DNA of 64,000 nt, from assembly GCF_004210375.1 (NCBI RefSeq), contig NC_134837.1, forward strand, positions 164,899,310 through 164,963,309, in the 5' to 3' direction. Below, one piece after another: positions 11,701 to 24,600 of this stretch (the stretch's first letter is position 1; the number at the start of each line of letters is the position of its first letter). This stretch comes from Tachypleus tridentatus. Its lineage: Eukaryota > Arthropoda > Merostomata > Xiphosura > Limulidae. The translations under genes were made by a program, and so were the position numbers. The notes beneath the pieces were generated by a model, which searched no databases, was not told the DNA's origin, and was given only the letters and a program-made list of their open reading frames with translations.

Positions 11701-12395
11701 TGGTTAATGTACATTCATTTAGCCAGCTAAGAATACACATTCAGTAACTTGAAAAATGTACTTCAAACAGCTGAGTTTATCTAATTAAAGGAACTGATAG
11801 AAAAATCTTAGCTATCATTTGCATGAAAACATAACTGTTGAGCATAATGCTATGTTTCATTCATTCAAATAGCTAAAAACTATGATTGTTCAGATGACAA
11901 ACACGTTGACTTGTATACTTAGCATGCAAATCCAAAACAATCATTTCATACCTAAATAGCTTCAAATACTATAACCAATATGTAGATGTTCCTGCCTACT
12001 TGATTATTGTAAAAAATGAGCTATAAAACTCTAACATTAAAAACGGTTAAAATCTGTATTACAAAACAGAGATGTCATAGCTTTTGAATACTTCAAGCAA
12101 CATATTAGCTATATAAATGTACTATAGAAACCAGCTGCCCCTAATGTAAGTTATCCGTTTTTTATCCATAAAATATACTACAGCAAACAACAACAAAATT
12201 TCAAAGCCTAACAGGTACATGCTGATACTTGACATAATCCAAAACTTAATCAAATAATTATCAAAGCTTTGCTAGGCCACTCAAAATAATAAAACTAAAA
12301 TTTCAGTTGATGAGATTCACCATTAAAAGAAAAAAAGAAGAACGAAAAAAGTTGTACAACTCTGACAAACTTCTCCACCACTGCCAAGCTCAAGT
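8786..12395 (-). other. AT-rich DNA; the part nearest 12.4 kb may be paxillin 3' UTR
   Basis: No gene is recognisable over 3.6 kb. The right-hand part directly follows the paxillin stop codon at 12396-12398 on the minus strand and must contain at least some 3' untranslated sequence. Candidate polyadenylation hexamers are AATAAA as the complement of TTTATT near 9173 and 9827, but AT-rich DNA yields such hexamers by chance, so the 3' end is not fixed. The short open frames here show no protein-like composition. Confidence 0.45.
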
Positions 12396-12662
12396 TTAAC
12401 CAAAAAGTTTTTCAAAACAAACATGGCAATATGGCTTATCATTCTGTTCCTTAAAAGTTCCTTTGTTCAACTGCTTAAGACAGAATGAGCACACAAAATG
12501 CTCTGGGTGGAACTTTTTGAACATGGCTGTGATACAACGGCCAGAAATGGGCTTGTGGCAACCAGCACAGAGAGAACCTCGTTTTGCATGATAGTGAGTT
12601 TCACAGTACGGTTGTCCCTCATGATCATAGAAACTTCCTCCATTGAATGACTGCCTGCAGTC
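12396..12662 (-). CDS. Pax: Paxillin coding exon 9 (end of LIM3, LIM4, stop)
   Basis: Acceptor taccttgtag, phase 0. It encodes [20 protein letters not shown] and [20 protein letters not shown], then [41 protein letters not shown] and TAA. It finishes LIM3 and supplies the whole of LIM4, with Cys458, Cys461, His480, Cys483, Cys486 and the later CHVC pair. The close match to the vertebrate C-terminus (KPYCQNCFLKLFC) fixes the end of the protein. Confidence 0.98.
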   Translation of the reverse strand, partial: DCRQSFNGGSFYDHEGQPYCETHYHAKRGSLCAGCHKPISGRCITAMFKKFHPEHFVCSFCLKQLNKGTFKEQNDKPYCHVCFEKLFG

Positions 12663-15600
12663 CTACAAGGTAAAAAAAAACATCATGCTCATGTCTATAA
12701 AAAAATGAATATTAATACTGTAATATATATTAATAAAAGCATGGTCTAATGATTTTCTACAGTTCATATCAATATATATGAAACACCTGGTAATCCAAAT
12801 TCTTCCATGAGATTAATATAAAATATTCCATGCCATGAAGAATTTAGAATTACCAATCTAGATGATGTAGCAAAAATATAATGAAATCTAATTAAAAAAT
12901 TAAGCAACTGTAAATCAGTTATGACCAAGTCCCTGATAATTGCCAGATATCCAATTCCTGACTAAACAAATATGACCTCTTACATATCCTTTGGCTAGAA
13001 ACAATCTAATGCCTCATGGTGGTTCCTTATTTATCATTCACAAAACACAGTACTTAATATACTTTGTGTGACCAGTGCTGAATCAAGATGATCATAGGGT
13101 CTTGGCACCTCCTGTTTGTAGGCCCTACAAGCTGTACAAATTAAACCAAAAGTTAGATAAATTATAGATTAAATAAATTATAAATTCTGGTTTATAATTT
13201 ATCACTTATATGTATATAATATATACTTGCTGTTTATGTGTGCTAATACATTGTAGTTATATACCAGCTGTATGTTTTTGTATATAGACATTAGTTTGTG
13301 TACTCGCATCACATCTTATTACTTAAAGATGTGATAATGTTTTTACAGGTAGGTATTTCATGTTTACTGGCACAAAGCTACTAGGCTATCTGTGATAAAC
13401 AAGATGTAGTACACTATAATGGTATATGGAAATAAAGATAAAAATATGTAAAATTAAAACCTGCCAGGAAGACTGAAGCATTAAGTTCAAACTTGCTGTC
13501 AGTCACCTGAAGTTGGCCTTTCCAGTCCTGGGTTCAGATCAAAATAAAATTAAAATGTGCAAAAGAAATCTTGCTAAAACAGTATACAGTCCAATAAAAA
13601 CTTTAAATTATGTTAAAAAAGACCAACGGCTCTTAAAAATGCAAAAACATGAGTAAGGCAGCCAGTATCACTTATGACATTGGCTAATGTCAAGGACAAA
13701 CCCGCCCTGAAAATATGTTTAAAATGGTGTATCGTTCTTGGTTGTAACAATGGCATAATAATAAAATATGTACGATTGTGATCTGAGAGCCACACAGACC
13801 ACACATTGTTGCATTAGTACCAGATAAAAGAAAGTGGCATGTTAAAAAAATGTGACCAATGTATAGTGTAGTCAAAACAACTTCCTCCCTTTGATCTTTA
13901 CAGAAACAAGATGGCCAAAGAGCTAAAGAAGGCTTGATTTGAAAAAGGTTATTATTTTGTTGTTCACTCCAGGTTGACTGCCAACTGGTGTGTAGTTGAG
14001 TTTTGATAACTGGACCAAAGTCCATGTACGAGGGCTGTTCAAAAAATACGCGGACTGACGTCATAAAACAAAATGTACTTTATTTAGAAGTTACAGGTCT
14101 GGGACCGCTTCAAAGTACTCTCCTCCCCAATGCACACACTTATCCCAACGGTGTTTCCACTTGTTGAAACAGTCCTGGTACGCTTCTTTTGTAATGTCCT
14201 CCAGCTCCTTCGTTGCATTTTCCTTAATCTCAGGAATCGTCTCAAATCTTCTTCCTTTCAAGGGTCTTTTGAGTTTGGAGAAAAAGAAAAAATCGCAAGG
14301 AGCAAGGTAAGGTGAGTAGGGGGGTGGGGAACAACAGTGATCGAGTGTTTGGCCAAAAACTAACGAGTTCTGAGGGGCTGAATTTTGCAGCAACGCAGTG
14401 CATCTTCAATTTTGCAGTCAAAATCTCGTAACAACATCCAACTGATATCCCACACTCTTCAGCAAGCTCCCCTGACAGTCAGACGTCGATTTGCCCTCAC
14501 CAGGGTGTTGATTTTGTCGACGTGTGGGTCGTCAGTTGACGTGGAAGGACGTCCAGGACGCTCATCATCTTCAATGGACTGTCGACCATCCTTAAAACGT
14601 TCATGCCACTTGAAACATGCCGTACGCTTCATAGCAACATCACCGTAAGCCGTGTTAAGCATAGCAAAAGTTTCAGTCGCAGATTTTCCGAGTTTAACAC
14701 GAAATTTCACAGCAAGTCGTTGCTCCTTCAGTTCATTCATTCTGAAATCCGCCAAACGAAAAAATCGCACTTCACTTAAAACCGCGTAGCTAATACACAA
14801 ATGAAGATATCTGCAATCGGGAAATGGCGTCGTAATCAGCTGATCTGTGCGAACCTAGCGGATTCCCCTGGAACCAACTGGAGCTGCACAATTCAAACAG
14901 TCTGCGTATTTTTTGAACAGACCTCGTATGGAACAGGGATGGTGGTGATAGAGCTAGAGAAGATGGACTTTGCTGCTCTGTCAGCTAGCTCATTCCCACA
15001 AACACCAACATGACCTGGTATCCAAAAAAACTGGACAGAGATAGATGATACAGTAAAATGGGCCAGTTTGTTTTGGATATTGCTAAGAATAGAATGGTAA
15101 ATAACATGGAATGATGTCAGAGCCAATAGACAGTTGAGTGAATCAGTATAGATCGTACAATTCGTATATTGCATAGTTTCAATATGATTCAGGACAAGAG
15201 AAATGGCATACAATTTGGTAGTGAACACAGAAACTGTAGAGAGAATTCTGTGTGTTACAACCAAACTGTAACAAACCATGGCAAAACCTATAGAAAAGTG
15301 TGGCCCACTCAGGATGGAAAACACAACCCCAAATAGGATGCTGTGGTAAAATCAAAGTTTGGAAGCATACCTAAGAAACAATTGCAAACAGCAAATATAC
15401 AGAGGTGGTTCATGGGACTCCATGTGTGTGTTTTCTTATAGCAAAGCCACAAAGGGCTATCTGCTCAGCCCACCGAGGGGAATCGAACCCCTGATTTTAG
15501 CATTGTAAATCCGGAGACATACCGCTGTACTAGTGGGGGGCTCATGGGACTCCACACACAAACTTTGGACTGGAGAAGTACAAAAGGCCCTAGTGCAAAG

Positions 15601-18600
15601 CTGAAGCTCCTGATAGTGAATAGGATCCAGTATTTTCAGTGCTGAGGTTCTGGCAGAACCATAAACAATAGACCCATAGTCAAGTTTAGATCAGATAAGG
15701 GCATGATAAACTTTAAGCATGGAGTGTTGATCCACTCCCCCAGAGGTGGAAGAGAGGATACAGAGGATGTTTAGTGCTCTTATACATTTGACACAATATT
15801 GCTTGATATGGGAAATAAAGTTTAATTTACAGTCAAGACCTAAGAACTTTGGCTCAGGGACAATAGGAAGTACAGCATCATTAATATGAAGCTCTGGATC
15901 TGGATGAATACTCTGCTGGTGGCAGAAATGTACACAAACAGTTTTAGGGAGAGAAAGTTAAAAACCATTTGCTGTGGTCCACTTAAGTATATGATTGATT
16001 ACAGTTTGTAGCTGCCCCTCAATAAACCTCATATTTGATAACTGACATGAGATGTGAAAATCAACAAAAAGATCATTTGTAACTGTAGGGTGTAGCTGAT
16101 CACTGATGGCATTAATCTTTATTATGAAAAGTGTGACACTTGGAATACAGCCATGAGGGACTCCAAGTTTCTGTGGGAAAAACGGGAAGGTGTTGTGCCC
16201 ACACAAACCTAGAATTGGTGGTTCATTACAAAATGCTTAAAAAAAAGTGGCAAATTGCCACGCAATCCGTATGAATGAAGGTCTCGCAAGATGCCACATC
16301 TCCATGGAGGAATTGTGACTATATTAGTAGGTTTTAAAAATGTTTTCTGTGAAGAAAGACATTTGGGATGATAAAAGCCAATCAAATCCTTGATGTCATT
16401 CACATCTGATTGAAAACCTAGACAGTTCCATTGGAATAGCATGGCCATTTTTTCTTTATTTTGGAGGAGAATATGGCATGGAGACCTTCTGTTCTCAACT
16501 GCACTTTTTTTCTTTACTGGATGTGGATTGGTCACTCTCTAGCGATCCTGTTCTGGATCGAGTAGACAGGTCGGAGTTTGTAGACATACATTCCAGTGAT
16601 TGAAAACGTGAATGAATGGGCTGTATAATTTTTGGGATGTCAAGAGAGAAGATCCCATGGAAACACCTGGGCTTGAACAAGGTGAAGTTGGGCAATTACT
16701 GGAAGGTGTGGTAGGGACAGAGATAGAAGTAGATACTTATTCATTAACTTTGTTGATTTTGGAGGGTACTACATTAAGATGTACTGTTGAGGATTCTGTA
16801 CGATTCACGGAAAGGTCTGTCTGGACTCCTACTGTAGTAGTGGAATGGATAACAGCAGCATAAGTCAGAGAAATTGGGAATAGTAATTTCCAAACCTCTG
16901 GGTAGTAATATTATGAACTGTCTAGAGATGTTGTACTTCTTTCTCTTCCACTCATTTAGGACAAAGTAAAATAGGAAGGATGTGAACCATTACAGTTAAC
17001 ACAATGCAGTTTTAGTTGGCATTCAAAAGCATCACAAGCACATGTTAAGAAACCATGGCAAGACATTTTCAAGTGACCAAACCATTGACAATGAAAACAT
17101 CTAACAGGGTTAGGAATATAAGGCTGTAACTTATAATTCAGATATCCTGCCTTGACTGTGGTAGGAAGATGTGATGTTGCAAATGTTAATATTAGAACAT
17201 TTGTCGGCTCCATAAACCTGTCTCTATGAGTAAAAATTTGATGCATGGCTGTAACACCTTGGCTGGTGAAACCTGCGAGGATCTGACTCTAAAATAATCT
17301 GTAAATCCCTCTCAACTATAACTCCTCTGGAAGAATTCAAAGTAGAATGAGGAGTAACCTCAATGGGTATATTCCCAATGGCCTTTGATTTCAAGAGGAG
17401 TTTGGAATATTGTGATGAAGCTGTTTCCACTGAAATGTCCCCAGACCGTAATTTTTGTTACCAATTTAGGTGAGCCAGCAAGCCCTTCTAAACCCTTCTG
17501 AATAAAAAATGGAGACATCTGCCCTAAGGGCTTTTCAGTTAAAGAATGTATAACTAAAAATCGCAGGACAGATTCAAGTTGTGAGTTTGAATGTACAGAG
17601 TTATCAATGTGAAGTCGTTTGCCAGTAGTCAGATTTTTCTCTATGCTGTCATGCTTGTTTATTTTTTTCATGTGAGGGGTATCCATCAGAAAAAAAAGAA
17701 AGAATATTTCAGTGCCCACTGACCCCATCCAACATGGAGCTCTACAAGGGGAAGCACTACAGTGCCACATAAGGTCACTGCAATGATGCCAGGATTTCAT
17801 GAGCATTATATCCGCACACCAGTATCAGACATAATGTCCACTATATCTGTTGAGGATGTCCTACACTGGCACTCAGTTGACCCTGGCCCCAAATGGACTA
17901 GCTGACTGATCTTGAGGGGCCAACCCCAAGACTGCCTATCTACAGGAATTCAAGGCCAAAGTGGTGTGTTAAAGTTGGAACCCTTCAACCACCAGGATCC
18001 TCTCTCCCCTTCACGGGTCACCACACACGGCCAACACACAGGTGGATGTTTAGATCCCAGAGGAGGTAAACTGAAAATACAGAACCTTATCTGGGAGTTC
18101 CTCTCACCACGTACAGGAATCCACATCAAGTGGATGTGTATTTCATGTTTTTATGCTTATTTTTTGGCTCTTTAAAATTAACTTAAGAAAAATTTTCATG
18201 GACCCACAGTTTTTGTAGGCCCTAGGTGTTGTGCCTATTCTGCCTAATAAATATTCTGGCCCTATATATGTGACACATGGGCTAAATAACAAGGCCAGAA
18301 GCTTAAGATTTAGGCATTGCATCTATACTTAGAAAAAAAAAAATCGTTTTAAGCCAAATGAAATATTTCTTCACAGTACATGAGTATTAGTAAACAGAAC
18401 AGCCCTGATGTTAGCCACAGCAACTATAGAAACTAGTTGATTTATATTTTTCTTAATAAATATTTTACCATGCTTAAAAATGTCATTACCTCTACCACTA
18501 AAGATGGTGAAGGTTTGTTTTCACCCCTGCTTGTGTTTGTTTGCATGTAAAATTTCTCAAAAATGACTGAATGGATTTGGTCAATGATCCAACTTTAGAA

Positions 18601-21600
18601 ATTATTAGTTGTTGGAGGACCAAAGTCACAGCAAGGACACACACATACACACTAAAAAAAAATAGCACAAACCCCTATTTGTTGTTACGGGGACTGATTT
18701 TACTCTATAACTCAGTCAACTATAAACACATTTTGATGAAACTTGGTACACATATGTAAAATATTATTCCTCATTGTCCTGTCACATTCACTGATAATAA
18801 TGGACATATGGACACATTTTCATATTTTTCCAAGAGTTGAATATGATCAATGCTTCATGGTCCCTCTAGTTTATTTACGCTATCAAACAGTATAATGTAC
18901 CTTGAAATAAATTACGTCTAATTTAGAACTACTCCACCAGAAGAAGGGCAATCTGTCACCAGCACAGCTACTCTTTTAATAGAATGTCTTTCAAGAAGAA
19001 ACATAATACATCCTTATTTTATGTTTATAGCACACAACTCTAAGTTTAAAATATAACAATCATGCGAAATGTCTGGCACAATATCACAGAACAGGTGGTA
19101 TACCAGGTATGCATTATACGTGAACAGAATGAAAATGTACAAGACAACCCAAAATCTGCTGTATCCATTAGACAAAAGGTTTATCAGATACAAAACACTA
19201 CTAGCAATGAGTTCATAACATACTTGATAACCACATACATTATCTGAAAAATTGAAGTTATAAAGCAATTTTTTTCTTCAATTAACTGCTTAAGGATACT
19301 TCATATAAAGTAACAGTGCAAAACATCTGTTAATAATGTTAGGTGTTTATATATAATACTTACCCTATGGTAGAAAATGTTACAATGACTTTTTTAATTG
19401 TGAGATCACTAATACATGAGGTTTGAATATGTTTCTAAATAGGTCTTAAAAAATTAGTATTTCTGCATCTTAAACCTAAAAATGATTAGTTCAAGTAACT
19501 ATTGAAAATATATACAAACCAAAGAGGCAGAGTGCACATTACATATTCAGTAAACCATAATGCTATATGTATGGTGTTAACAATTATTCCTATGCATACA
19601 ATACAGCCTCCCTGAAAAGTGCATTGAACAATTTCAAAGTTAATACTAAAACAGTGAATGCAACAGTAATACAGATTGTGATGACATCTTTCTATTTCAA
19701 ATTAGTCATTATCAAATATCACAGTTTAAGTAGCAGTACAACCAATATCACATTTATCTGTATAAACTACTAGCAATGATTTTATTGCACTGAGGATATC
19801 TGCTGTACTACTGACCCAAGCCCACCCATATAAAATATCATTCAACTCGCATAACCCCCATCCAAATGTCCTACTGTCCAGAGTTCACACATACTACTTC
19901 TGTAGTACTAAACCAAGTCCATTTATTCCACTTATTGCTAATGATCCAAAACCACACATACTGCTGGCCTGAATCCACTTACATTGCTCACTGTACTGTT
20001 CCCATGAGATTTCTCATACTACTAGTTACTATGCTCCTGACATTAACCCACTGATCCTACATAAGGTACTACTGAAGTGAGCTCATTCATATTTATCACA
20101 CTGACTACTGTACTATACATACAAAAGAACATTAAATGATGAAGAAACTTTACCAATTATGTTAAAGTATGTGTTATAAATATGCATAAATTACTATTTC
20201 TAATTCTAAGTGAAATAAAAGTGTCAATAACAAGGCAATACAAAATATCTATCATATAAATAAGCTGTTACTATAACATGTATGCAAATTTTGTCAGTAC
20301 AATGAGACAAATTATGCCATTATAGTAATATGCTAAGTTAGACATATTGATATCTAAAACTATGAATAACTGTATACAAAGTTCACTTAAAGTAATACAG
20401 ATTTCTAGGTTTAACACTTTATGTGCATATAAACTTAAAGTTGACATACAACTAGGCAATAAAAACTACCTAATGTACAAATACGTCAAATTACACATTA
20501 ATGCTTAAAACATTAAATATAAAGCAACATAGATGGTTTACTCTAAAAAATATTAAAATAAAACACCATAAATTAAACAAAATCTCTACCTAAATTTAAG
20601 CTGTATTTTTTCTTATTGTATAAACATAAATTTAAAATATAAAATTACCATGAAAATAAATCTAATTTCAAAGCTCATAAATGTTGCAGAATTAACTATT
20701 CAGTAAGTTGGATATATTTTTTTGTTCAGTATTCTTATATGATTTAAAATACTACCAATCATATTATACCTACCATACAAACAAAACATTCTGGGTGCCA
20801 CTGATTGTTCAGTGCCGAAATATAGTTTTCTGTGATTGGACGATTACAGCCACCACACTTAGGAGCAAACAGCTCAAAATAGTCATCTTGACAATAGGGT
20901 TTTCCATCTTGTTCATGAAAACCTTCTTCATCAAACTGTCGACCACACTGAGTGCAGAAAAAGTGTTCTGGATGCCAGGTTTTGTCCAAAGCTGTAACAC
21001 ATTTCTGTTTAAAACAGATAAAAAGACTATTTTTAAACACCATTTAAATCATTCACTCCTATTCTTTTAAAACTAAAAATATGCATTTTGTATTGTTAGA
21101 CTCAACCACTTACTTGAGTAGAGCTTCAAAAGATGAGAATAAGAAAAGGAGAGGAAAAAAAAACTCTTTTAGAAATTAATAGGGAAAATTTAGAATAATT
21201 TCATAGCATTCACATACTAGCTGGTCAAAAGTTTAAGACCATACCAAAACGAATTCCAAAAGAGGGTAGGAAATGCCCAACAAAAAGTCTCAGTAGTGAG
21301 TTACACAGCCGTTATTACAAATAACTTCAAACATTCGCTTTGGCATGGTCAATACAAGTGTTTGCAGAAGGCTGGCTGGAATCTTATTCCAAGTGGTGAA
21401 AATGGCTTCACAAAGATCATGCAGTGTTTGGAATTGACGTCCATTTCTATAGACTTCCCTTGCCATCCTCTCCCAAACATTTTCAGTAGGGTTAAGTTCG
21501 GGTGAACATGCTGGATGGTCCAAAAGAATCATGCTATTTGCCATGAAAAAGTCCTTTGTCTTGCAGGCATTGGCATTGACCTGCTGAAAGATCCAGTCAT

Positions 21601-24600
21601 TTCCACCCAAGAGATGGCCTCCAGTCAATAAGAATGCTCTCTCCAACATGCCAGTGTAGCTAGCTGCTGTTTGACACCCCTGTATAACCTGAAGCTCCAT
21701 TGTTCCATGGAAGAAGAAAGCACCCCAGATCATGATGGAACCTCCTCCACTGTGTTGTGTAGAAAATGTCTCTGGTGGGATATCCTTATTGTGCCAGTAA
21801 TGTTGGGAACCATCTGCACCATCCAAGTTAAATTTTTTCTCATCAGAGAACGAAACCTTCGTCCACTTTTCTACGTTCCATATTTGGTGCTTCTCAGCAA
21901 ATTTCACCAAGCTGTTTTGTGGTGTGGAAAGAGACGAGGCCTTTGAAGACATTTACAGTTTTTAAAGCCTTTCTCTCGTAGATGCTGTCTTATTGTTCGT
22001 GAGCTGCATTCTGCATCTGTAAGGGCCTTAATCTGGTTCGATGATCGGCTGATGTCTTGCCGAACAACCCGTTGAATCCTCCTGCTCAATACCGGCGAAA
22101 TTTGCTTGGGCTGACCACTTGAAATTCTTGTTCTGTATCCCTCAGGGTTTTTTAAGGAATTTGAAACAGCAGGTTTACTATGCCCAATCTCACCAGCGAT
22201 GGCACGTTGAAAGAGTCTTTACTTTTGCAGCATGACAATTCTGCCACGTTCAAGCTCTGTCAACTTTGCCATGTTTTTATCCAATGTAACACAGGAGATG
22301 TCAGTGGGAGATGTTGACAATGCTTATGCTTTAACACAAATGACTAAATTTCGTTATGTGTTTAACAATTAACGTTTCGTTTTAGCATGGTCTTAAACTT
22401 TTGACCAGCTAGTATTTAGGCTAATTTCATAGCGTTCACATTTTCCCTATTAAATGCTAAAAAAGTGTTTTTTTCCTCTCCTTTTCTTATTTTCATCTTT
22501 CGAAGCTCTACTCAAATAAGTGGTTGAGTCTAACAATACAAAATGCATATTTTTTCTTTATGTTCATTGGCCTTAAGATTTTGGCCAGTGGTGTATCAGT
22601 GACAATATAAATTCATCCTTGAGGCTAACATCAACATATTTGGCTTTATTTAACTTTTTTGTGTTTTCTCTGCATTATCTAGAACTATGACAGGCAATTT
22701 ATCTAAATCTTAGCTATAATGTGGCATAGTAACTACTGCCCAAATCATAGGAGTTATAAAAGGTAAGAATAACATTCAAAATATGTATCTCATCAAAGTA
22801 GTTCCACACAAAAAACCTTCAGTCATCATTAACAAGTTCTCTTTCAAAAACAATTTGGTTCATAACTAAGTGTAAAAGCAATGCAAAAAGACTATCTGCC
22901 CATAACTAGCAGATTAAAGGGAAGGCAGCAAGTTAAAATTATTGACCACTAATTCATGTGCTACATTCATCAAACAAGTGAATTAAAAAATTATTCTAAC
23001 AGAACATGAATTATGAATCCTCAGATTTTTTGAGTATACTAGCTACTAGGAAACATCAAAAACAGACCTCAACTACTTAATTATTTAGTTACTTATAAAA
23101 TATTTATAGATAAGTATTTTAAAATTTGGAACTCTATAAACTCTACTTTATTTTAAGAATCCCAGTTTTATTAAACCTTTCCTCTGCTACATAAAATTAT
23201 CTATGTCTACACACTTAAAATATCATTTTCAATGAAGAGACTTTTATTAGGAAAAACTTAAATGATATTTCAATGTACAATGGTTCAGGAGTATAATTAT
23301 TAACTCACATCAAGAATTGGCCCATTACAATAAGCACAACGTGGAGAAAATATGTTGTGATAGTCTGTTTCACAATAAGGTTCTCCATCTCGTTCAAAAA
23401 AGTTTTTTGTTCCAAGTTCCTGATTACAGTGGTTACAGGTGAAATGTTCTGGGTGCCATGTTTTCCCTAAAGCAGTAACCACCTATATATAAATATAAGT
23501 TTTATATAATCAATAACAACCAACCAACAAAAGCAGTTACACAAACAATCAAGTGTTTGAGAAACCCCTTATTTTCTTCAGGAACTGTATTTGCATCTTA
23601 CACCCTCTACACATACAATGAAGGTGCTGGGCCTGAAGTTCAAAACTACTATGATTAACACTCCTACGAAAAGACGTTTCTAGTCCTGATTTCTCCAAGC
23701 CCGTTCCCCTGGCTGTGGTTTCGCTAGATAGTAGATTGGGACAGTGGGAATCTCGTTAATCCATTCATTAATGGATTTAAATGGCAATTTCATTTAAATA
23801 CAAAATTATTAGCCTAATATTAATAACCTTTCAAGTTGCTCTGGGGCCTATTAGGCCCCACTTTTCATAGGAGTGTTAAAGTAAATTTTAGAGAATGTTC
23901 TCAAAAAAGTAAAATGGAACTTTCACAGCTATATGTTAAACAAGAAAGGTTTTGAAATTAATTCAATTAAAAAAATATCTACCTTAAAAAGAACTTTTTG
24001 TAATCATTTACAAGGTTCTATAGATTATGCATGTGAAATGTGAAAACTATAAAGATAATAAACAGTATTTTTATATTAAAAAAATCATCTTGCAGGTAAA
24101 CCATTCAGCATCTAATGTACTTTTCTACATTCAAATAAGGAATTTTTATGATAAATAGTAGAACAACTAAATATATTTTCTTAAACTACATAATTTCATG
24201 AGTTTATGTCAAGTGAAAACAATTTTATCCATTCATTTATTTTTGAAACCAAATATAACAGTAGTTTTGTAACATGCACCACATTTGAGCATGTCTTCAT
24301 TACTGGGTTAAAACCCTAAGGGAAGAAGGGGGGAGTATTGAAAACTGACAGAAAGTGAGAAATGGGTGACTGCTCTAGGAGAGTGTCATGCTTCTATTGG
24401 TAGAGGGTTGTCACATGCTCTATGCGTGCATGCATGTTTTGTTACAGCAAAGCCACCTCAGACCATCTGCTGTGTCCCTGAGAAGAATAGAATCCATGAT
24501 TTTAGCATTTTAAATATGAAGGCTTAAATTGTTGCTGTCTCACCAAATTAAACATGTTAAATAAGCAGCTTAAACTTGTGGCACATAAAAGCTAGTTTGT

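Larger units (their letters stand above)
13600..18140 (-). mobile_element. Degenerate non-LTR retrotransposon (I/R1-like, with RNase H)
   Basis: Read on the minus strand, the order is: 5' leader (18140-17830); gag-like ORF with a CCHC knuckle, [14 protein letters not shown] (about 17110); start of the endonuclease, [19 protein letters not shown] and SSQKTFLK (about 16440-16330); the end of the reverse transcriptase, [16 protein letters not shown] and [10 protein letters not shown] (about 16170-16030); then RNase H ([32 protein letters not shown], about 15150-15000). After a mariner insertion come the C-terminal Cys/His residues ([18 protein letters not shown], about 13800-13750) and a tail to 13613. 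Most of the endonuclease and RT fingers/palm is deleted at about 16207. The endonuclease Glu is Lys (SQKT), and the YVDD box reads FVDF. Dead. Confidence 0.9.
12663..20773 (-). other. Paxillin intron 8 (8.1 kb)
   Basis: Between about 13.6 and 18.15 kb it is occupied by a LINE with nested insertions, described separately. The 18.4-18.9 kb stretch has phrases such as 'actgaatggatttggtcaat' and 'tttgatgaaacttggtacac' that recur in invertebrate repeats, but I cannot name the family. The remainder is AT-rich and empty. Confidence 0.75.
21065..22560. repeat. Foldback repeat enclosing a Tc1-like element
   Basis: Left arm (about 21075-21190) and right arm (about 22438-22560) are inverted copies. Examples are 'tttgtattgttagactcaac' and its complement, 'gagtagagcttcaaaagatg' against 'gagtagagcttcgaaagatg', and 'aagaaaaggagaggaaaaaa' on both. 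The right end continues into 'ggccttaagattttggccag' and 'tggtgta', which looks like a Tc1-type terminal repeat. The matching left terminus is absent. The arms lie about 60 bp from the splice acceptor of exon 8. Confidence 0.88.
21005..23308 (-). other. Paxillin intron 7 (2.3 kb)
   Basis: Dominated by a Tc1-like element nested in a foldback repeat (about 21065-22560). A diverged family A SINE fragment in inverted orientation is visible at about 22870-22980. No host gene. Confidence 0.8.
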
